From NCBI GenBank assembly GCA_045541475.1, contig JAZQJI010000049.1, positions 1 through 22,953 of the forward strand: DNA of 22,953 nt. The letters are read 5' to 3'. Source of the stretch: RGIG3077 sp045541475 (GTDB lineage Bacteria; Bacillota; Clostridia; Oscillospirales; Ruminococcaceae). The translations under genes and the position numbers were made by a program. The notes under the pieces are model-generated. The model made no database searches. It worked only from the letters and a program-made list of their open reading frames with translations, and was not told the origin of the DNA. This document shows, one piece after another, positions 1 to 6,609 of this stretch (positions within the stretch are counted from its first letter, which is position 1; every line of letters begins with the position of its first letter).

Positions 1-507
1 AAAGGGAAGTATACAAGCATAGCAAAAATCTTCGTTAAAGAATGATTTAGATTCAAGCGTTGCCTGTGCCCAAAGAATTGTATCGGTTGTGTCGCTGTGG
101 TAGCAGCCCTTTGCAGGCCCGAATATGTAGTATCCCACAACTGCAACCGCAAGCAATAAAATTACGGCAAAAATACCATTGATGATTTTGCTTGTAGCAT
201 TTACCTTGTTCCATGCAATAGCCGCCTTTGGCGCACGCAGTTTTAAATTGTGCGTTAAATGCCAAATCGGGCTGAAATGCTCGGGCGGCTGCTCGTTTAA
301 AACACTTTCAAGGTAAGCGTTGCATTCTGCCTGATCCTCGTCGATTTCCTCAGCTTCATCGCCGTTTTGTTCTGCCGCATTTTCCTCGGCGGGTTCCTGC
401 ATGGGCTGTTCTAAAACCGTATCGTCAGTTGTATTTTCAATGTTCTCTGTATTGTCAACGTTTTCGATATTTTCTATATTTTCATTTTCAATTTTTTTGT
501 TTTCCAT
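1..507 (-). CDS. Partial membrane protein, N-terminal 169 residues
   Basis: The reading frame is open from an ATG at 507 to the window edge, so only the N-terminus is seen. Residues 1-76 are very acidic and hydrophilic and begin with a repetitive Asn/Glu/Ile stretch (IEN and VDN units). One membrane segment follows at about 108-128 (SKIINGIFAVILLLAVAVVG). The segment after it reads CYHSDTTDTILWAQATLES and then FCYACILPF. That Asp-Thr-rich external loop ahead of a Tyr/Leu/Pro segment reminds me of multi-membrane GT39-like glycosyltransferases of Clostridia, but too little is visible to assign it. A purine-rich site (AAAGAAAGGAAAG) precedes the start, and a good minus-strand promoter lies about 40 bases upstream. 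The gene is divergent from the tautomerase gene. The frame is certain; the function is unknown. Confidence 0.8.
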   Translation of the reverse strand, partial: MENKKIENENIENIENVDNTENIENTTDDTVLEQPMQEPAEENAAEQNGDEAEEIDEDQAECNAYLESVLNEQPPEHFSPIWHLTHNLKLRAPKAAIAWNKVNATSKIINGIFAVILLLAVAVVGYYIFGPAKGCYHSDTTDTILWAQATLESKSFFNEDFCYACILPF

Positions 508-545
508 TATACTTTCCTTTCTTTAAAAAATTTATACCAAATATT

Positions 546-573
546 ATTATAACATAAAAAATCTATTTTTCAA
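546..573 (-). promoter_or_regulatory. Sigma-A-type promoter for the partial membrane protein
   Basis: On the minus strand TTGAAA (573-568) is followed after 16 bases by TATAAT (551-546), which is preceded by TG plus one base (extended -10). The predicted start near 539 leaves a leader of about 32 bases before the ATG at 507. Confidence 0.7.
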
Positions 574-624
574 TGCTTTTTTACCCGAATTTATTAAATG
601 GATTAATTTTTTGATGTTTACCCC

Positions 625-653
625 TTTTATTTTGCAAAAAAACATGGTATAAT
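625..653 (+). promoter_or_regulatory. Extended -10 promoter for the tautomerase/SGNH operon
   Basis: TATAAT at 648-653 is preceded by TGG at 645-647, a TGn extended -10. The -35 position (625-630, TTTTAT) is poor, as is common when an extended -10 is present. It sits about 45 bases ahead of the start codon at 698. Confidence 0.6.
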
Positions 654-697
654 AGCTTTATGTTTTAAAAAATATAAAAAAGAGGAGGTTTGAACTT

Positions 698-1036
698 ATG
701 CCTTATATAAATCTTAAAACCACAGCGGCAATTTCTGCGCAGCAGGAACAAACTCTTGCTCAAGCTTTTGCAAAAAGCTGCTCAGCCATTGGCAAGCCCG
801 AAGCGTATGTTATGCTTGGATTTGAAGAAAACTGCCGTATGTATTTTGGCGGAGTTAAAGGCGATTGTGCTTATATTGAGGTAAACATTTACGGCAGTGC
901 TTCAAAAAGCGGCTACGATAAGCTTACCGCACTTTTGACAGAAAGCGTTTGCAGTACTTTAGGTCTGCCAAGCTCACGCGTTTATGTAAAATACAGCGAA
1001 ACGCAGAATTGGGGCATGGGCGGCTCTAATTTTTAA
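698..1036 (+). CDS. MIF/phenylpyruvate tautomerase-like protein
   Basis: This 112-residue protein has the length and layout of the macrophage migration inhibitory factor family in the tautomerase superfamily. Pro2 follows the initiator Met, as required for the family's catalytic N-terminal proline. The motif IGKPEAYV (Lys33 matches MIF Lys32), the MYFGG turn and the segment SSRVYVKY (Tyr matching MIF Tyr95) can be aligned by eye. The MIF Asn97 position appears to be Lys here. Known members tautomerise phenylpyruvate or related enols; the bacterial substrate is usually unknown. No signal peptide is seen, so it is cytoplasmic. A strong GAGGAGG site at 682-688 fixes the start. It ends 24 bases before an SGNH hydrolase lipoprotein gene with which it is probably co-transcribed. 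Family assignment is firm; the role is not. Confidence 0.9.
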   Translation: MPYINLKTTAAISAQQEQTLAQAFAKSCSAIGKPEAYVMLGFEENCRMYFGGVKGDCAYIEVNIYGSASKSGYDKLTALLTESVCSTLGLPSSRVYVKYSETQNWGMGGSNF

Positions 1037-1060
1037 TTTAAACAGAAAGGATTTTATTTT

Positions 1061-2368
1061 ATGAATTTGAAGAAAATTGTTGCGCTGATGATGTGCGCAT
1101 CACTTGCATTTTCAGCATTCGGTTGCTCTAATGATACCGAAAACTCGGGCTCAGCTTCCGGCTCCGAAAGCTCGTCTGCATCACAATCAAGCGATGAAAC
1201 ATCAAAACAATCTTACGAAATTGCTCCCGATGAAAGCTGGGAAGCAGCAGAAAGCGAGGGTTTCCCCACACTTATGAATACATATACAGACGAAGCGGCA
1301 ATTAAGCGCTCCATACTCAACGTTGGCGATACTTCAAGACTTGTTAACGCAATGAAGCGTGCAAAGGATGGCGAGGCTATTACCATTGCAACAATCGGAG
1401 GTTCAATCACACAGGGTTCTTCTGCATCGCAGACATCACTTTCTTACTCCTACCTTTTCTACGAATGGTGGGTAACTGCATTCCAGAACGGCAACATTAA
1501 CTATGTTAACGCAGGCATTGGCGCTACTGATTCTTACATTGGTGTGCACAGAGCAGAAAAGGATGTTATTCAGCATAATCCCGATGTTGTTATTGTTGAG
1601 TTTTCTGTTAACGATACCGTTGCAGATCTTAACGAAAAAACATACGACAGCCTTGTAAGACGCTTGCTCAACGCTCAGTCACAGCCTGCCGTAATTTTGC
1701 TTTTCACTACACAGGAAAATGGTACAAGCTTCCAGAATATCCACAGCCAGATAGGCTATGCTTACAATTTGCCCATGATAAGCTACAAGGACGTTGTTCT
1801 TGAAGATATACAAAACGGCAAGTATACCTGGAAGGATATCTCGCCTGACAATATTCACCCCAACACAATGGGCCACAACATTATCGGCGAATTACTTTAT
1901 GCATATCTTAATTCGGTTCTTGATGATATTGATACACTTTCTGATGAGAAAACACCCTTTGAAGCCGAAAGCTACACCGCTGACCTTTACGCAAACGGCG
2001 TTCTTTACGATAACACAAACATTGAGCCCACCGCTATTGAAGGCTTTGAAAAATCTTCCGTATCCTACCAGTTCCCTAACGATTGGACAGCGCAGGCAGG
2101 CGGTAGCATTACATTTGAAGTAGAAGCACAGAACATCGGCATTATGTATTACAAGACGATTGATGGAAAGAGCGGCTCTTACGAGGTTTACGTTGACGGC
2201 GAACTTACAGCTACTCTTGACGGTGATTTTACAGGCGGCTGGGGCGATTACGCTCAGGCTGATGAAGTTTACACATCCGATACAACCGCAACTCATACTG
2301 TTGAAATTAAACCTACCATTCTTGATTCTAACACAAAATTCTCCATTTTGGGACTTCTTGTAAGCTAA
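1061..2368 (+). CDS. SGNH/GDSL hydrolase lipoprotein
   Basis: A secreted, lipid-anchored esterase-like protein of 435 residues. The signal peptide ends in a lipobox (FSAFGC, Cys22), followed by a Ser/Glu-rich linker to about residue 55. The SGNH core runs from about 105 to 285: block I GGSITQG with nucleophile Ser115, block II NAGIGATDS, block III VEFSVND with Asn184, and block V DNIHP with Asp263 and His266, so the full catalytic set is present. The last 130 or so residues form a separate beta-rich domain, perhaps for substrate binding. Relatives include deacetylases acting on plant or bacterial polysaccharides, but the substrate cannot be read from sequence. AGAAAGGA (1045-1052) is the ribosome binding site. 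It follows the tautomerase gene by 24 bases, suggesting one transcript. Family call is secure. Confidence 0.9.
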   Translation: MNLKKIVALMMCASLAFSAFGCSNDTENSGSASGSESSSASQSSDETSKQSYEIAPDESWEAAESEGFPTLMNTYTDEAAIKRSILNVGDTSRLVNAMKRAKDGEAITIATIGGSITQGSSASQTSLSYSYLFYEWWVTAFQNGNINYVNAGIGATDSYIGVHRAEKDVIQHNPDVVIVEFSVNDTVADLNEKTYDSLVRRLLNAQSQPAVILLFTTQENGTSFQNIHSQIGYAYNLPMISYKDVVLEDIQNGKYTWKDISPDNIHPNTMGHNIIGELLYAYLNSVLDDIDTLSDEKTPFEAESYTADLYANGVLYDNTNIEPTAIEGFEKSSVSYQFPNDWTAQAGGSITFEVEAQNIGIMYYKTIDGKSGSYEVYVDGELTATLDGDFTGGWGDYAQADEVYTSDTTATHTVEIKPTILDSNTKFSILGLLVS

Positions 2369-2418
2369 AACGCAAAAAAATATCATTTGTGTATAATTCA
2401 AGCCCGATAAACAAATAA

Positions 2419-2468
2419 TAGCTTTACCCGACATTTGCATAGAATAATGCGTTTGTCGGGCAAAGCTA
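2419..2468 (+). other. Intergenic stem-loop without a U-tract
   Basis: A 15-base arm (2419-2433) pairs with 2454-2468 with a single A/C mismatch, and the loop holds a smaller GCAT/ATGC stem. The right arm is followed by A-rich rather than T-rich sequence, so it is not a standard intrinsic terminator for the plus strand. It ends 26 bases before the next lipoprotein start. A TATAAT at 2392-2397 with no good -35 could place it in that gene's leader. A role in RNA processing or stability is possible. Confidence 0.6.
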
Positions 2469-2494
2469 AAAAATTATATAATTGAGGTACGCAA

Positions 2495-2755
2495 ATGAAA
2501 AAGTATATTCTGGCTATTTGTGCAATTACACTTGCGCTGTGCTGCACAGGCTGTGGCAGAACTCGTGAAGAGGTAAGCTCCATGGTTGATTCTGTTACCG
2601 ACGCTGTAATGGATACCACAACCCGAACCACGACAACCGCTGACACCACCAAGGATACTTCAAAGGATAAATCCGAAGATATGTCCAATGATAAATCAAG
2701 CGACAAATCAGAAGACAAATCCGGAGAAACCACCGACCAAACAACAACCAACTGA
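2495..2755 (+). CDS. Small Thr/Asp/Lys-rich lipoprotein
   Basis: An 86-residue predicted lipoprotein. The N-terminus (MKKYILAICAITLALCCTGC) is a typical lipoprotein signal with Cys20 as the likely lipidated residue; the -3 position is Cys rather than Leu, a slightly unusual lipobox. The mature part has a short helical segment (REEVSSMVDSVTDAVMD) and then about 40 residues of Thr runs and repeated DKS/DMS units ending in TTTN. No domain is recognisable; the tail looks like a flexible wall spacer. GAGG at 2484-2487 is a modest ribosome binding site. It lies between the SGNH hydrolase and a second lipoprotein, separated from each by a stem-loop. It is probably a real gene because of the signal peptide and ribosome binding site, but the function is unknown. 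Confidence 0.75.
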   Translation: MKKYILAICAITLALCCTGCGRTREEVSSMVDSVTDAVMDTTTRTTTTADTTKDTSKDKSEDMSNDKSSDKSEDKSGETTDQTTTN

Positions 2756-2782
2756 TAGCACTGCGCATGAACAAAAGCAAAA

Positions 2783-2815
2783 TAACGGAAAGCAAAGCAG
2801 TTGCGCTTTCCGTTA
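2783..2815 (+). other. Perfect 11-bp intergenic stem-loop, no U-tract
   Basis: TAACGGAAAGC (2783-2793) pairs perfectly with 2805-2815 around an 11-base loop. It follows the small lipoprotein stop by 27 bases and ends 46 bases before the next lipoprotein start. There is no T run on the 3' side, so termination on the plus strand is doubtful. Confidence 0.6.
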
Positions 2816-2861
2816 CATAAGGCGATATGCCTTGTGCTTATTTCAGGGAGATATAAAAATC

Positions 2862-3407
2862 ATGATGAAAAAAACAATAATTTCCGCAATGTTAATCTGC
2901 ACGCTTTTGCTTGGCGGATGTTCTTCCAAAAAGAATGACAGCAAAAGTGAAAGCAATTCTACACCGCAAAGCAGCGTAACCGACAGTACCGACAGCGGCA
3001 GTCAAAATGCTGAAGTCGCTGATGTAAATCTTGAAGAGCTTGCACAGGTTATAACTCAAAGCGGTGAATGGCCCAGTATGTACGCCCCCGATGACGCCGA
3101 ATTTGAAGACTATTTCGGAGCGGCTAAAACCGATGAACGCTTTGGCGAGGTGTACGGCACATTCTGCCCGATGAGTGCAATTCTCACCGAGGTTATTCTC
3201 ATTAAATCGGTTAAGGGAAGAGAGCAGGACGCGCAGGATTTTCTTGACGAGCGCAAAGAACAGCTTATTGAAAAATATGCTTACTACCCCAGTGATAAGG
3301 AATTGGCGGAAAATGCCAAAGTAGGCAGCGTAAACGGCATTTATTATTTGATATGCGCGCAGAGTGCAGAAAGCGCAGAAGCCGCATTGAAAGAATATCT
3401 CGGATAA
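2862..3407 (+). CDS. DUF4358-type lipoprotein
   Basis: A predicted lipoprotein of 181 residues. The start at 2862 gives a clean signal peptide (MMKKTIISAMLICTLLLGGC, Cys20) after AGGGAG at 2845-2850; the open frame extends upstream to 2688, but that part overlaps the previous gene and would bury the signal peptide. A Ser/Asp-rich linker (about 21-50) leads to a compact alpha/beta domain of about 125 residues. The layout, with an N-terminal helix, a segment on alternating charged helices (REQDAQDFLDERKEQLIEKY) and a C-terminal strand GIYYLICAQSAESAEAALKEYL, matches my memory of DUF4358 lipoproteins of Clostridia, whose function is not known. It is the last gene before a strong terminator and may be co-transcribed with 2495-2755. 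Confidence 0.85.
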   Translation: MMKKTIISAMLICTLLLGGCSSKKNDSKSESNSTPQSSVTDSTDSGSQNAEVADVNLEELAQVITQSGEWPSMYAPDDAEFEDYFGAAKTDERFGEVYGTFCPMSAILTEVILIKSVKGREQDAQDFLDERKEQLIEKYAYYPSDKELAENAKVGSVNGIYYLICAQSAESAEAALKEYLG

Positions 3408-3423
3408 ATTGCAAAAACAGAGC

Positions 3424-3475
3424 AACAGCCATTGAAACACCGTTATATTTCTGGTGTTTTAATGGCTGTTTTTTT
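3424..3475 (+). terminator. Shared bidirectional intrinsic terminator
   Basis: Arms 3424-3441 and 3453-3470 pair over 18 bases with one G-T wobble, followed by a seven-T run (3469-3475) on the plus strand. Read from the minus strand the stem is followed by GCTCTGTTTTTGC. It ends the DUF4358 gene, and the stop codon of the convergent regulator gene (3474-3476) lies inside the T run, so both genes appear to share it. Confidence 0.9.
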
Positions 3476-4058
3476 ATACATATTGATACAAAAGGCCGTC
3501 CTTTTCGGAATACCAAATCAGCTTGCCCACACCGGAACCCATAAAGCGCGCACTCAAATTCCATTCGGGATATTGCTTGCATACGCTAAGGTTTTCTCCG
3601 TTCAAAAATGCAACAAAACGGATATAATTCTGCTTTGTCATTGGATGGTTTGACGTAACAAAGCGTTCGCCATCACTCAAAGCAACATCAAGTCTTTGGT
3701 TTTCATCAGCTTTTTTAACTTCAAGCGCATTAAGCATGCGTCCGCAGCAACTAAGCTGTGCATTACCCGTACTCATGCTAATTGAATTACATTTGGGACA
3801 AACGTAAAATTTGCAGTTTTTCATTTCGGGTTTCCTTTCGATTTCAGATTGTTTTTCAGGCTCTAAAATGCTGTAAATATCAATACCGAGTATACGCGAT
3901 AATTCGGGCACAAGCGAAATATCGGGGCAGCCCCTGCCGTTTTCCCATTTAGATACAGCTTTATCGCTGATATTAAGCTGCTGCGCCAATTTAAGCTGAG
4001 TATAGTTTTTTTCAAGTCTGTATTTTTTTATAACAGTGCCAACTTTTATGCAATCCAT
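3474..4058 (-). CDS. XRE regulator with desulforedoxin and degenerate superoxide-reductase-like domains
   Basis: A 194-residue regulator. Residues 4-63 are an XRE/Cro-type helix-turn-helix (YTQLKLAQQLNISDKAVSKWENGRG, seen in parts at 19-43). Residues 87-105 hold CPKC then CC (Cys87, Cys90, Cys104, Cys105), the ligand spacing of a desulforedoxin-type FeS4 or zinc site. The C-terminus (about 120-194) resembles the superoxide reductase domain of desulfoferrodoxin: NHPMTKQNYI keeps one His (His138), but the second His of that motif is Asn144, and the late Cys-x-x-His pair is replaced by Ser184 and Asp187. I infer loss of the catalytic iron and a sensing role. GGAG at 4072-4069 sets the start; a strong promoter lies upstream. 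It is divergent from the sensor-GGDEF gene. Regulatory targets are unknown. Confidence 0.85.
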   Translation of the reverse strand: MDCIKVGTVIKKYRLEKNYTQLKLAQQLNISDKAVSKWENGRGCPDISLVPELSRILGIDIYSILEPEKQSEIERKPEMKNCKFYVCPKCNSISMSTGNAQLSCCGRMLNALEVKKADENQRLDVALSDGERFVTSNHPMTKQNYIRFVAFLNGENLSVCKQYPEWNLSARFMGSGVGKLIWYSEKDGLLYQYV

Positions 4059-4081
4059 AAAAAATCATCTCCAATATTTAT

Positions 4082-4110
4082 ATTATAGCTTGATATTACT
4101 CATATTTCAA
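4082..4110 (-). promoter_or_regulatory. Sigma-A-type promoter for the XRE regulator
   Basis: Minus strand TTGAAA (4110-4105), 17-base spacer, TATAAT (4087-4082). The start codon at 4058 is about 24 bases downstream of the -10. Confidence 0.75.
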
Positions 4111-4113
4111 TAA

Positions 4114-4204
4114 ACTATCGGTAGAGTTTGAAAAAATCGGCAAAAAAATGAAATCTGCGTGAAAATGCGTAAATTTATAAAAATATGTGTTGTAATCGGC
4201 AAAA
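4114..4204 (+). promoter_or_regulatory. Candidate operator sites in the divergent region
   Basis: The 11-base direct repeat AATCGGCAAAA occurs at 4135-4145 and 4194-4204; the second copy overlaps the -35 edge and spacer of the cyclase promoter. An imperfect palindrome with AAACT/AGTTT outer arms lies at about 4113-4130, just outside the regulator's -35. These could bind the adjacent XRE protein, which is inference only. Confidence 0.3.
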
Positions 4205-4218
4205 TGATGTAGTATAAT
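4190..4218 (+). promoter_or_regulatory. Sigma-A-type promoter for the sensor-GGDEF gene
   Basis: TTGTAA (4190-4195), 17-base spacer, TATAAT (4213-4218), about 50 bases ahead of the ATG at 4269. Confidence 0.7.
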
Positions 4219-4268
4219 TTAATTGATAAGAATAGTATTATTTTATTCTGAAAAGAGGTGCAAACTCT

Positions 4269-6188
4269 ATGCAAGAGCTGAAAAAGCGAAAAATTGCCGT
4301 GCTTGTTTCCGGCGTTAACGAGGAATATCAGAACAGCATTGTGCGTGGTATTATTGAATACGCAAAGCTGATTAAATATGACGTATATGTTTTTACATCT
4401 TTTACCGAAGGCGTACACGCAATCAATCACGATTTGGGTGAAACAAGTGTTTTTGAAATTCCTGATTTAAACTGCTTCGATGGTGTTATTCTGCTTTCCA
4501 ACACCATTCAGATGCACACTTCAACACAAGAAATTTTATCAAGAATAAAGCAACTTAAAATCCCCGTTGTTGATGTTGATAACAAGATTGAAAACGGATA
4601 TTGCATTGAAATCGACAACGAAAAAGCAATGCGCAGCCTTGTTGAGCATTTTGTTGAATATCACAACTGCCGCAAAATTAATTTTATTGCGGGCTCTCCC
4701 AACAACCCGGAAGCAGAGGCGCGCTTAAAGGCGTACAGAGATGTTTTGACAGAACACGGCATACCCGTTGAAGAAGAACGTATTTTCTGCGGACATTTTA
4801 TCCGCGAAAAAGGTCGCGAAGCAATAGAATCCTTTATGAAATCCGATTTGCCCTTCCCCGAAGCGATAGTTTGCGCAAACGATACAATGGCTTTGGCGGC
4901 GCACATGGCTTTGGTTGATTATGGTTACCGTGTGCCCGAAGACGTTTTGCTTTGCGGATTTGATAATCTTGAAGAATCGCAGTCGCTTATTCCGCAGATG
5001 ACAACCGTAAACAGACCGCTTAAAGAAGTTGGTGAGCTTGCCTGCCGCATTATTTACAACGCAGTAAACGGCATTGCAATGCCGCAAATACAAAGTCTTG
5101 AATCTGCACCTGTATTTACCGAAACCTGCGGCTGCCCCAGACACAACAACAAAAGCGTAATGGAAATACTCTATTCGCAGTACGAAAAATCTGAAACGCT
5201 TTCGGGTTTTATAACCAGTGCAAACCAGATGGCGCAAGCACTTACCGAAGTTGTTAACAGCGATAAGGGCGATGTTGTGGGTTCGCTTTTGCCGTATGTT
5301 TCTCAAATCACTTGTGATGGACTTTATATCTGCCTGTGCCAGAATTGGCGAGAAAGCTATGAGGAAGACGGCGAAAACGCCGACGAAATTACAGATACAG
5401 AAGCAATATGCGGTTATACTGACATAATGCAGTCCGTGCTTGCTTATGAAAAGGGCGAGCTTGTCAAATATGATGATTTCCCCAAAAGCGATATTGTGCC
5501 CATTGGTACACATTACTGCGATGAAAGCCGTGTTTTCATGATATCGCCCATACATTTTGCGGGCCGATGCTTTGGATATTTTGCACTTTGCAACAGCGAT
5601 TTTTTGGATAAGAGCGTTATGTATCATTCTTGGATGATGAATATTGCAAATTATCTTGAGAATTCAAGAAAGCAGAATATGCTGAAAAATATGCTTTCCA
5701 CGCTTGATTCTCTCTATATCCGTGATCAGCTTACAGGACTTTACAACCGCCGAGGATTTTTCCGTTTTGCACGCCGTCATTACGAAGCAAACAAAATGTC
5801 CTCAATACTGTTCTACGACTTTGACAACCTAAAGGATATCAACGACGCTTTCGGACATGATGGTGGCGACTCGGCATTAAAGCGTTTTGCCGCTGTACTT
5901 GCAAGCATTTCGTCCGATGATATCATTCCTTCACGTTTCGGAGGAGATGAGTTTGTACTTTACTGTGCCGGATTTGATGAAGAAGCGGCCTTAAATTTGT
6001 GTGAAACGATTGAAAACAAGGTTAAGGAATATAATGATTTGAGCGAGGAAGCTTATGATATTTTCCTGAGCTGTGGCACCTGCACCGTAAGCGCCGACAC
6101 CAAACTGACACTTGAAGAGTGCATAGACTATGCCGACGGCAGAATGTACCGCGTAAAATACAACAAAAAAATCAAAAACAAAAAGTAA
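4269..6188 (+). CDS. Diguanylate cyclase with LacI-like sensor domain
   Basis: A 639-residue protein predicted to make c-di-GMP from two GTP. Residues 7-290 resemble the periplasmic-binding-protein fold of LacI/GalR effector domains (for example PEAIVCANDTMALAAHMAL, 197-215, and DVLLCGFDN, 225-233), but there is no helix-turn-helix and no signal peptide, so it should sense a cytoplasmic ligand, perhaps a sugar. Residues 300-470 are an unassigned linker domain, possibly GAF-like, ending in a helix. The GGDEF domain (about 485-635) has DFDNLKDINDAFGHDGGD and intact GGDEF at 558-562. No RxxD inhibitory site is seen upstream (ISSDD), so product inhibition by that site is unlikely. AGAGGTG at 4254-4260 sets the start. 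The ligand is unknown. Confidence 0.9.
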   Translation: MQELKKRKIAVLVSGVNEEYQNSIVRGIIEYAKLIKYDVYVFTSFTEGVHAINHDLGETSVFEIPDLNCFDGVILLSNTIQMHTSTQEILSRIKQLKIPVVDVDNKIENGYCIEIDNEKAMRSLVEHFVEYHNCRKINFIAGSPNNPEAEARLKAYRDVLTEHGIPVEEERIFCGHFIREKGREAIESFMKSDLPFPEAIVCANDTMALAAHMALVDYGYRVPEDVLLCGFDNLEESQSLIPQMTTVNRPLKEVGELACRIIYNAVNGIAMPQIQSLESAPVFTETCGCPRHNNKSVMEILYSQYEKSETLSGFITSANQMAQALTEVVNSDKGDVVGSLLPYVSQITCDGLYICLCQNWRESYEEDGENADEITDTEAICGYTDIMQSVLAYEKGELVKYDDFPKSDIVPIGTHYCDESRVFMISPIHFAGRCFGYFALCNSDFLDKSVMYHSWMMNIANYLENSRKQNMLKNMLSTLDSLYIRDQLTGLYNRRGFFRFARRHYEANKMSSILFYDFDNLKDINDAFGHDGGDSALKRFAAVLASISSDDIIPSRFGGDEFVLYCAGFDEEAALNLCETIENKVKEYNDLSEEAYDIFLSCGTCTVSADTKLTLEECIDYADGRMYRVKYNKKIKNKK

Positions 6189-6211
6189 ACCAACACGCTC
6201 GGTTAATGTGC

Positions 6212-6252
6212 GCCCCGCCGTGCTTAGTCTTAGAGCATTTCGGGGCTTTGTT
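6212..6252 (+). terminator. Probable terminator of the sensor-GGDEF gene
   Basis: GCCCCG (6212-6217) pairs with CGGGGC (6241-6246), with an inner TGCT/AGCA stem, followed by TTTGTTGATTGTT. The internal loop and broken T tract make it a moderate candidate. Confidence 0.5.
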
Positions 6253-6293
6253 GATTGTTAGATATTGCCCCATCACGACCATATAACAATAAT

Positions 6294-6393
6294 TGCCCTC
6301 CCATTCGGGAGGGGTGCGTGCCCGCACAGGGCAATTTCGTTGCACAAGTTAACCGAATTATTCTTGTTGATGCTCGACTATTTAGGATATACA
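6294..6393 (+). repeat. Dispersed structured repeat, short form
   Basis: This copy is related to the tandem units at 22640-22953. It has, in order: a hairpin CCTCCC-ATTC-GGGAGG inside an outer TTGCCCT/AGGGCAA stem; a GTGCG-TGCC-CGCAC hairpin; the block CAATTTCGTTG; the pair GTTAAC/GTTGAT around a 12-base loop; and the tail CTCGACTAT...GATATAC. The stems differ in sequence from the other copies but still pair. It lies in the 562-base gene-free stretch 6189-6750, together with a terminator, a palindrome array and a promoter. Confidence 0.75.
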
Positions 6394-6410
6394 AAAAAAT
6401 GCCCTACCAT

Positions 6411-6443
6411 TGCGAGACTTCTCATAAGGAAGTCTCGCAGTTT
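6411..6443 (+). other. Perfect 11-bp hairpin at the head of the palindrome array
   Basis: TGCGAGACTTC (6411-6421) pairs with 6429-6439 around a 7-base loop, then GTTTTATT. It resembles an intrinsic terminator with a short T run, but it is more than 200 bases after the nearest gene and may belong to the array that follows. Confidence 0.6.
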
Positions 6444-6444
6444 T

Positions 6445-6609
6445 ATTCGCCAAATATATTTGGCGAGTGATATTGCTTCGCAGTGATATGATGCTTCGCA
6501 TCGTGATATTCGGCTACGCCGAGTTTGGCGAATAAAATAACACTGAAACCGCAAGGTTTCAATAACACTATTGCCGAATAGGCAATAATATCACTCCGAC
6601 AAAGTCGGA
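6445..6609 (+). repeat. Array of short palindromes with inverted linkers
   Basis: Eight or so hairpins follow one another: TCGCCAAATATATTTGGCGA (6447-6466); TGC-TTC-GCA (6474-6482); GATGC-TTC-GCATC (6490-6502); TCGGC-TAC-GCCGA (6510-6522); GAAACC-GCAA-GGTTTC with a GNRA-type loop (6545-6560); ATTGCC-GAATA-GGCAAT (6570-6586); TCCGAC-AAA-GTCGGA (6595-6609). The left linkers read GTGATAT (6467, 6483, 6503) and the right linkers read ATAACACT, ATAACACT and ATATCACT (6537, 6562, 6588), which is their reverse complement or close to it. ATTCGCCAAA (6445-6454) can also pair with 6523-6532. No coding frame is convincing here. Confidence 0.8.

Noticed and set aside
1892..2440. 182-codon minus-strand open frame inside the SGNH gene
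   Set aside because: It is antisense to a gene with clear catalytic motifs, has no plausible ribosome binding site, and its product is Cys/Val-rich with no domain.
2688..2861. N-terminal extension of the DUF4358 lipoprotein
   Set aside because: It overlaps the preceding gene and stem-loop and would place the signal peptide internally.
2892..3440. 182-codon minus-strand open frame over the DUF4358 gene
   Set aside because: Antisense shadow; it begins inside the terminator stem and has no ribosome binding site.
4725..5627. 300-codon minus-strand open frame inside the cyclase gene
   Set aside because: Antisense to well-conserved PBP-like and linker regions; the translation is low in acidic residues and lacks any motif.
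6313..6340. c-di-GMP riboswitch (GEMM), prompted by CGCACAGGGCAA near c-di-GMP genes
   Set aside because: The match stops after that segment; the GGGACGCAAAGC-type core and second helix are missing, and the segment belongs to the dispersed repeat.
6445..6609. CRISPR-like array of hairpins
   Set aside because: The hairpins differ in sequence and length, the linkers are too short to be spacers, and the linkers invert halfway.
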